From Gavia stellata (lineage: Eukaryota > Chordata > Aves > Gaviiformes > Gaviidae): a stretch of DNA of 64,000 nucleotides. Location: assembly GCF_030936135.1 (NCBI RefSeq), contig NC_082598.1, positions 14,884,687 to 14,948,686 on the forward strand. Reading direction: 5' to 3'. Positions 57,801-64,000 of this stretch are shown piece by piece. A model generated the notes under the pieces. That model saw only the letters and a program-made list of their open reading frames with translations. It was not told the DNA's origin and ran no database searches. Position 1 is the first letter of the stretch. The number at the start of each line of letters is the position of its first letter. Both the position numbers and the translations under genes were made by a program.

Positions 57801-60727
57801 GGAAGTTCTTAAGTGGAATTCAAACTGAATTGAAATTACTCTTTACAAAAACATGTTGATATTAAGTTGTTTGTATAAACATGTATTCTCTTTCTAAATA
57901 GCCACATTAACATTTGAGTAATTGTATTTAATTTGTAATTATTAAAATTAAAGTTTAAATATTAAAATGCTCATTAATATATTCTACAAGAAAATTATTA
58001 TAAGCCCAGGAAAATGAAAAGAAAACCAAATATGTTGAGGTGAGAAAAGTACAATTAAAACAACCAGCACTGCCTTTGTTGAGATAATGCAATAATAGTT
58101 TGTTGTCCCAGACATATCCCAAGACAGGGAACTGGATGGCAAAGCTAAGATTATTACTCAAGGGCCACATATTTGGGACTAGGTCCTGTATCTTGCTGTA
58201 ATAATGCTGTATTTTTGTCTGTGTAAATCAAAGAGTTGTCTCTCCCTTAACATAATTACATTTAGCAAATATGTTAAAAAAATACATAGACAATAATTTC
58301 AAATAGAAATTATATATGTTGTAAGATAACATTTCTTCTGTGGTGTGAAGGTAATTAGCATTTAGGCTGTTAAGTTAAAAGAAGCATCAGCCACACTATT
58401 TAGTGCTATTTCTCAGGTAACTGGTGTCACCACGTGTAAGCAATTTAGTTGAATTCAGGATATTATTGTTCTTCCTGAATGATGTAGTAGAGAAAAGTTG
58501 CAATGTCAAAAAAGGCATGTAAAAATTGTAATAATCTGTCTTTCAACAAAAGATTTCAAGGGAAAAAGAACAAGACAAACCACAACAGAAGGAAGAGGGG
58601 CAGTCTGCAGAAACTGGGGAAAAAACAATGGCAGAAGAAAATGGAATGACAGATGATAAAATTGAGAGGAAGAAGAGTAAGAGAGAACGAAAAGAAGAGA
58701 GACAAAAGAACACAAAGAAGGAGAAAAAAGACTTGAAATTAGAAAACCAGTCAGAAGTAAAAAAGAGTAAAAAGTCCAAAAAAGGAAAGGAGAGCTTGGA
58801 GAATGAATCTGAAATAAATGGAAATGGCCATCAGAAAGAAATAGAAGAGGAAACAAATGTAAAGAAACGCAAACATAAACATGTAGAAGGTATTTATCCT
58901 ACACCTTATATTGTTTGTTTTCAAGGTGCTTTTTCTCAATGCCTTGAAGCTCAATAATCTACCCAAGCAGAGGTTTTTTTAGTAGTAAGGTACATATACA
59001 AATTAGATTATTTTTTAACACTGTGGTTGCACAGTCCTTCTATAAAGTCTGAACCTTTTAGCAAATACAAAGTCATGTACAACAACAGAAACTTTAAGTC
59101 ACATCAGAACTTTTCTTCTAGTTTTATAATTTTTTGCATATGTTTATCCAATTCCATCTCTAGAGGAACCGCATATCACAACAAAGAGAACGAAAACTGA
59201 AAGCATTTCAGAAGACATGGAAACAGGGAACACCAATGGCAACGAAGAAAATGTGGGAACAGACAAAGGTATTCTTAAAGGGAGAGTTTAGATAGTTAAA
59301 AAACTATTCTGCAAAAGACCTAGTGCAGAATATAAATACGGTGCTTTTGCAGCAAGCCATGAAATAAATTGTGCCTCAGTATACATATACATATGTATAT
59401 TCAGTATACATACCTGTTCCAGAGTAAGTAGACTGTGCTACACTTAACACCTGATGCTGAATTACTTCTCTCATTTGTTGCTTCTGCTGTGCTGGCAACC
59501 TTTAGCTACACGTGCTTTCACTGGGCAGTGAGGAATTTGGCACGTTTATTTCACCACAGCAGGTCTCCTCACCACTGCCAGGTACATTAGCCAACACAGG
59601 GGAAAAAGGGTAACAGCTCTCTTGTAGCTCTTTGTCTATCTTATATCCCCATTTTTGCTCAGTGAATCATAAATTGGACTTCAGCTGTGTTGGACCTTAG
59701 TTTATGCTTAGATAAACCTACTTAAGCCTATCATCCAACGCACTATTACTGTTGGGGAATTTCTGTTCTTGGACATACAGATTGTTTATTTGGAAGCTAC
59801 CAATTAATGGCCCTGAAGTGGGTACTGTGTGAAATTGACTACCTGTGCTCTAAGGGTGAGGAGGCAGGATCTTCCCAACTATTCCTGTATTGTGTAAGAG
59901 TTGCTGCTGAATAGCCGAAGCACAGAAGTTACATAAAAGCAATCCTGACACTAGTTGTTTAAGTCGTATGTTGGTTCTTCATGTCTATCCTATTATAATC
60001 TTCAGAAACAGCCTACCTGACTTTATGCTTAAGACACCCTGCTGTTGTAGGGTCAGTAAGATAACAATGAACTGTTGTGGTAGCTGAACTGGTTCCAAAA
60101 TTAGGAGATTGAAGGCTGGTTCCTACTAGAGAAGAAGAGCTGGAAATACCTAATTTTACTAGTGATGTTGTACACCTAATTATTTTCTAGGTAAATTCAA
60201 CTGGAAGGGAACCATCAAAGCTGTTCTGAAACAGGCTCCAGACAACGAAATTTCAATTAAAAAACTAAGAAAAAAGGTACTGTACAACATGGTTTTTTTA
60301 ATCTCCTTTGGTCTTGTGAATTTCTTTCTGTAATGCTTAAGTTCATAAAATCCTGCCCCACATAGGCAAAAGGGTTTGACATTATTTAACAGAATATCAG
60401 TTGACAGAATGTCAACTGAAGGACATGTTCTTTATTGCTTACTGGACTACAGAAGAAATTCAGTGCTAATGCTGCAAAGGAATAATAGCATAATAGATTC
60501 CATGCTACTTTTAATACAATAATGTGAATTTATTATTGCTTAAAGTGGAATAATCTTTACTAACTCAAAACCGTTCCTTTGTCTTTGTGCAGGTTATAGC
60601 TCAGTATTACGCAGTAGCTGGGGAACATCACAAATCAGAAGAGGATATTCTAGTCATATTCAACAAGAAAGTGAATAACAATCCCAAATTTAAAGTTTTA
60701 AAGGACAAAGTTAAACTCCTGAAATAA
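51818..60727 (+). CDS. LYAR: LYAR, nucleolar C2HC zinc-finger protein, complete coding region
   Basis: LYAR is a nucleolar protein tied to cell growth, rRNA processing and globin gene control. Coding exons: 51818-51939, 52889-53003, 55011-55118, 56544-56627, 58553-58889, 59164-59268, 60191-60276, 60593-60727. Phases fit throughout, giving 363 residues plus TAA, against about 379 in human. Two LYAR-type C2HC fingers are visible: C6, C9, H21, C25 and C33, C36, H48, C51. Exon 3 carries KIHEVMKK and RKKVKFQ, and exon 4 NWMKNSL and DQVWDIFSEA. Exon 5 is very lysine/glutamate rich (KRERKEERQK), likely nucleolar targeting and coiled coil. Exons 7-8 give the highly conserved C-terminus (KFNWKGTIKAVLKQAPDNEI; LRKKVIAQYY; VFNKK-like). 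The start has AAC before ATG and G at +4. An acceptor (tgtatttctag) ending at 51751 shows a spliced 5' UTR. The central charged part differs most from the human protein. Confidence 0.96.
53060..54040 (-). mobile_element. Old CR1/L3-like LINE remnant in LYAR intron
   Basis: The block reads on the plus strand like the reverse complement of an ancient amniote CR1-like element: ggctatactggatcaaacc, then ttccaagctgaaaagtcctg, gaactacatacacggttcaag, tttttttgactgctgctg, aaatacgttgaacagcagagg. It is heavily diverged and not continuous. The identification rests on recalled repeat motifs. Confidence 0.5.
54041..58552 (+). other. LYAR: LYAR introns 2-5 outside exons
   Basis: Non-coding sequence between LYAR exons at 55011, 56544 and 58553. 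It contains an unassigned minus-strand open frame at 55355-55720 and an acceptor-like site (ccccttccccccag) at 57303-57316 opening an 80-codon plus-strand frame. Nothing else is recognised. Confidence 0.6.
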
Positions 60728-61860
60728 GAGTTTGCATACATTTCATAACCTTTGCATTTTAATCTTGCAGACTGAGTCAAATTCTTCTGTCGGCTGTAAA
60801 AATATAATGCATTGGTCTCAATTTAAATTGTGAGAGCAGAATTTAACTTTTAAGACTGAATTCCTCCTCTTTTTCAAGATTTATTACAGAACATTTTCAG
60901 ATATTTTATTTTTTGATTTTATGGAAAATGTATATTTTTTGGTACAAGTCTACTGTATTAAAATTATTCCAGCAATGTATATTTATAGTCATGAATGTTT
61001 ATCAGGACCTGGGGTGGCCTTTTGGGGTGGCCTTTTGCAGAAACTATTGTAAGAGCAAATAGGATTTTCATATTCAAAAACCCACCATGGAATAAATGTT
61101 TTGTTATGCTAAAATTCAAAATTACATGACTGATGTTCCCTTTATGCACTATAGCAGGCTTTAATAACCTGCTAATTTTGTGTTGTAAAATGCATAATTA
61201 AAGTGTCTGTCAAGTTTGTGTACGTAATATTGCACATTCAGTGAAAATCTAAAGGGTGAGTTACCTGTATACGCATAGCTACTCAATGTTTTAATTAGTA
61301 ATGCAACTCACTTCAATATAAATGGTCACATGGACTAAAAATTGACTGATGAAATAAATTAATTTTAAACACCTCCTTAAATATAATAAATCTTGCCACT
61401 TTGATTGTATAATAAATCCAAAAATTATGCAAAATTTGAAGAGGCTGTTATATTGCCGTCACCGAAACAATTTAGGCAAGCCAGAAAACTTACACATATG
61501 TAAGAGGCAGAGTTGCCTGGCGAAAACTGCTTGAAGTTTATAGGGTTTTAATCAAATGCAAAATACTTCCAGATAGGGAGTTTCCTACCATGAAGTAATC
61601 TGTTAAAAACAGTGGTAGAAGGCCAGTGAAAATTTCTTGCCATAGATAGTATGGTGTTTTGGAAAATTACGTAGTGATTTAAAGGAAATACAATTTTATA
61701 AAACTCCGTAATTAAAATATCTGAATTTATAGAAATACTGACTATATTAAAAGTATAAATATGAAAAAATTAACTGTGATACACTGGGTCCAGTTTTTCT
61801 GAGTACATATTTGTCTTGTTTAATATAAAAGTTGTAATAAAAATACCTAATAAATTTAAG
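60728..61860 (+). terminator. LYAR: LYAR 3' UTR with several poly(A) signals
   Basis: After the TAA at 60725-60727 the sequence is AT-rich. Candidate signals are ATTAAA at 60957-60962 and AATAAA at 61091-61096, 61353-61358, 61385-61390 and 61836-61841. Alternative 3' ends are likely. A 13-bp tandem pair (ggggtggcctttt) sits at 61011-61036. Confidence 0.7.
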
Positions 61861-62968
61861 ATCTCTTCAGTAAGTGTTTGTTGTTAGTTCATGAAAATTG
61901 ATTTGAAGGTAAGTAAAATATATTTACAGACATGGAGAAACATTGAAAAGTTGTTTGAACACATTTCAAAAGCCTAGATTCCTTTTTTTGTTTGTTTTTA
62001 ATTTAGGAAAGGACATATAAAAGAGTAAGTCCTTGTCAGTGAAACTGAAATTAATACAGTGCTTTTAGTCTTTTCACTGTACTTATTTTACAACAAATGT
62101 TGTTACATTAAGATCCTAAATAGATTTGTTACAGTAATTGTTACAGGTTTTAATTTTTTTTGTTTAGAATTCATTCCAAATTATGCCATTCTCTTATACT
62201 TTTATCTTCCATTGTTGTCGACCACAACGTGTGTTTGGCGCGTGTATAGAAACGACATTTGCTGAACTTTTGCTGATGATACCCTAAGTTCTTGTGATGA
62301 CAGCAGCAGTTACGGGTGCAGTCAGCAGCTGCAACAGTTGTGGCGGCCACCTCCGTGCCATGCCTCCGTCCTGTTCTCCCTACCCTCAAACTAGTATCTA
62401 ACCTCTCTGCCTGTCCTACACTTCAAAACGCCAGTCCCACATGCACAATCCAGGATCATCTTCCTGCTCTCTGCCTCTGCTCTCCTCAGCCGGTGGGCTC
62501 CAGCTGCCTTGCTGTGGCAGCGTACCTCGCAGCTCAGGTCAGTTTCTGGACAGGGCGGCAGAAGCACTCTCTGCCCAGTGGGTTGTGGCAAGGCACTACT
62601 GGCCATGCCACTGTTGGCACCTTCCATTACCCGCATCTTTTTTCAGTAAAGGCCTACTATTTTCTTGACATGTTCATGAATTCATCAGTTGCATGTTTTT
62701 TCCTTTTTCAAACTGGGAAGGGCAGTTTGGATTGTTTATGCTATGCATTTAAAACACACACAGCAAATTCTTACTTTGGAGTGTTGCAAGTTACCTTTCA
62801 CGGCTTGGGAGAATGACAGTTTCTGCTCATGAAAACAATCAGCATTTTCTCATCTGCGGACAAAGAAACTGATCTATATCAGATGGAAACAATTTAAGAG
62901 TGTAAAAGAACCTTTGAAGTTACACAACAGTTCTTTATATTCAGTCTAATAGATAACTAGATACTTAC
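61861..62968. other. Intergenic, with a GC-richer unexplained patch at 62.3-62.6 kb
   Basis: The stretch 62310-62640 is clearly richer in GC than its surroundings and open on both strands (plus 62316-62816, minus 62391-62636), but the translations match no family I know. It is not strongly CpG-dense and does not look like a standard promoter. Confidence 0.5.
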
Positions 62969-63039
62969 TGGGTTCATGTCATTGCAGAGTTCTGGTGTCT
63001 GATGCTCAGGGTTTACTTCAGCAATCACTACAGGCATCT
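62969..63039 (-). other. Candidate internal exon of an unassigned minus-strand transcript
   Basis: On the minus strand a 71-base segment is bounded by an acceptor (gttgctttgcttcag) and a near-consensus donor (CCCA then gtaagtat). It opens with AG ATG and stays open for 23 codons (MPVVIAEVNPEHQ...). The product is not recognised and it may be non-coding. Confidence 0.35.
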
Positions 63040-63973
63040 CTGAAGCAAAGCAACAGACTAAATGTTGAGAAACACCACGCATCAGTGTAAAGCTGAAAAT
63101 AAGGAATATCAAATCAACAGTACGTAGATGAGCTGAGCAGAATTTGACCGTAGCATTTTCTCCAGCAGTAACAGTTGTGATTCTTAATGGTTCAAATGCC
63201 TGACTTTCCCTGTGCATTGCCGTGGTTGTGCTAGTAGTGACTGCGTGGGGTAGCAAACATGACTTTTCCATCTTATTCCCTTCTCTCTGTAAAGGGCAAA
63301 GCAGTGCCAGCTGCCATTCAGTTTTTTCCTAATGATTTGGCAGACACAAAGCAAATTAATACCTCTTTATTGATGGTCACTAGCAGTAGTATTGCAAGTA
63401 AGTCCTGTTATGATTACAGTAGTATTACCTCATTATGCATCATTATAGTACTATTACCTTTTCCTAGTCTGTTGGCAGAAAAGGAGCGGGGGGAGCAATA
63501 TGCTTTGTAGGTATATTTTTCTTTCTGAATTTTGCTAGAAGTACTGTAGTATAGTAGATCAGTCTAGGCCTCTAATTACTGATGACTTCAAGTGCTGTTG
63601 AAGTCCATGCGTAGTAGCGTTATTGATGTACAGCTCTCCAGTAAAAAAAAAATACACCTCTGTTTTTTCATTAGAGAATTAATAGATTCCTCAGAGAACT
63701 GAAATTGGCTTTTCCACTTAAAACAGATTTGAGCTTTAATTTACTGCTGGCAACTAATGATGTCTCAATCAGATTGGAGTTACGCTGTTCTTTGAAGCTA
63801 CCAATTCAGTGGTAATCATTTCAGAGGGAGGCATAATCCCTTGCAGACCGTTCAGAATATTTCATGAAGACAGAAAAACAGTAAGACCTATCGAATTTCT
63901 ATTCAATGATCGATCAGCATATTTACCAGTATTTTTTTAAATCCCATGGATCTGTTGCAGTGAAGTTACGTAC
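63040..63973. other. Right-end intergenic or intron of the candidate minus-strand transcript
   Basis: AT-rich sequence with no recognised gene. TMEM128, the next gene beyond LYAR in mammals, was looked for on the plus strand and not seen, so it probably starts beyond the right edge. Confidence 0.5.
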
Positions 63974-64000
63974 CTTGGATGCTCTTTTGGTTTTAAGGAG
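63974..64000 (-). other. Candidate exon end of the same minus-strand transcript, cut by right edge
   Basis: The minus strand has GCATCCAAG followed by gtacgtaa, a good splice donor. If joined to 63039, the only frame that reaches the downstream ATG has a TAA upstream, so this piece would be 5' UTR. Confidence 0.3.

Noticed and set aside
60728-64000. TMEM128 as the next gene
   Set aside because: Expected from mammalian gene order, but no coding segment like its transmembrane regions was seen. It probably lies beyond the right edge.

Overview
This is a piece of a vertebrate nuclear genome, almost certainly a bird. It has long introns with GT/AG junctions, two sharp CpG islands in an otherwise AT-rich background, and a repeat content dominated by a few short 5'-truncated CR1 LINEs, some ending in the typical (ATTCTATG)n-type tail. 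The three genes recognised are NSG1, ZBTB49 and LYAR, in the order and relative orientation recalled from human 4p16: NSG1 and ZBTB49 on one strand, LYAR divergent from ZBTB49. The style of the CR1 copies suggests a neoavian bird, but that is a weak inference.

Layout. (1) About 1-12.6 kb: the 5' part of NSG1 on the minus strand. Coding exon 1 (11034-11162) and coding exon 2 (7193-7309) are present, with a CpG-island promoter at about 11.45-12.57 kb. The remaining exons lie beyond the left edge. (2) About 12.6-33.3 kb: intergenic, with two CR1 fragments and a small orphan CpG-rich patch at 24.1-24.5 kb. (3) 33.3-51.2 kb: complete ZBTB49 on the minus strand, 7 coding exons, 765 codons plus stop, with an N-terminal BTB domain and seven C2H2 fingers. 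(4) About 50.75-51.56 kb: a CpG island that serves as the shared head-to-head promoter of ZBTB49 and LYAR. (5) 51.8-60.7 kb: complete LYAR on the plus strand, 8 coding exons, 363 codons plus stop, followed by a 3' UTR with several poly(A) signals. (6) 60.7-64 kb: intergenic downstream of LYAR, with two splice-site patterns suggesting an unassigned minus-strand transcript entering from the right.

Functions known for the families: NSG1 (NEEP21) is a neuronal endosomal membrane protein, ZBTB49 a BTB-zinc-finger transcription factor that limits proliferation, and LYAR a nucleolar growth-related zinc-finger protein. They are not a pathway; the adjacency is old conserved synteny. ZBTB49 and LYAR probably share promoter control.

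I found no clear new molecular system. The most unusual structures are a near-perfect 29-bp-stem hairpin in the first coding intron of ZBTB49 (48911-48976), a tandem duplication carrying two identical splice donors in the NSG1 first-exon region, the orphan CpG patch at 24 kb, and the candidate minus-strand transcript at the right edge. Exon boundaries were read by hand from the sequence. Family comparisons are from memory, not from a search.
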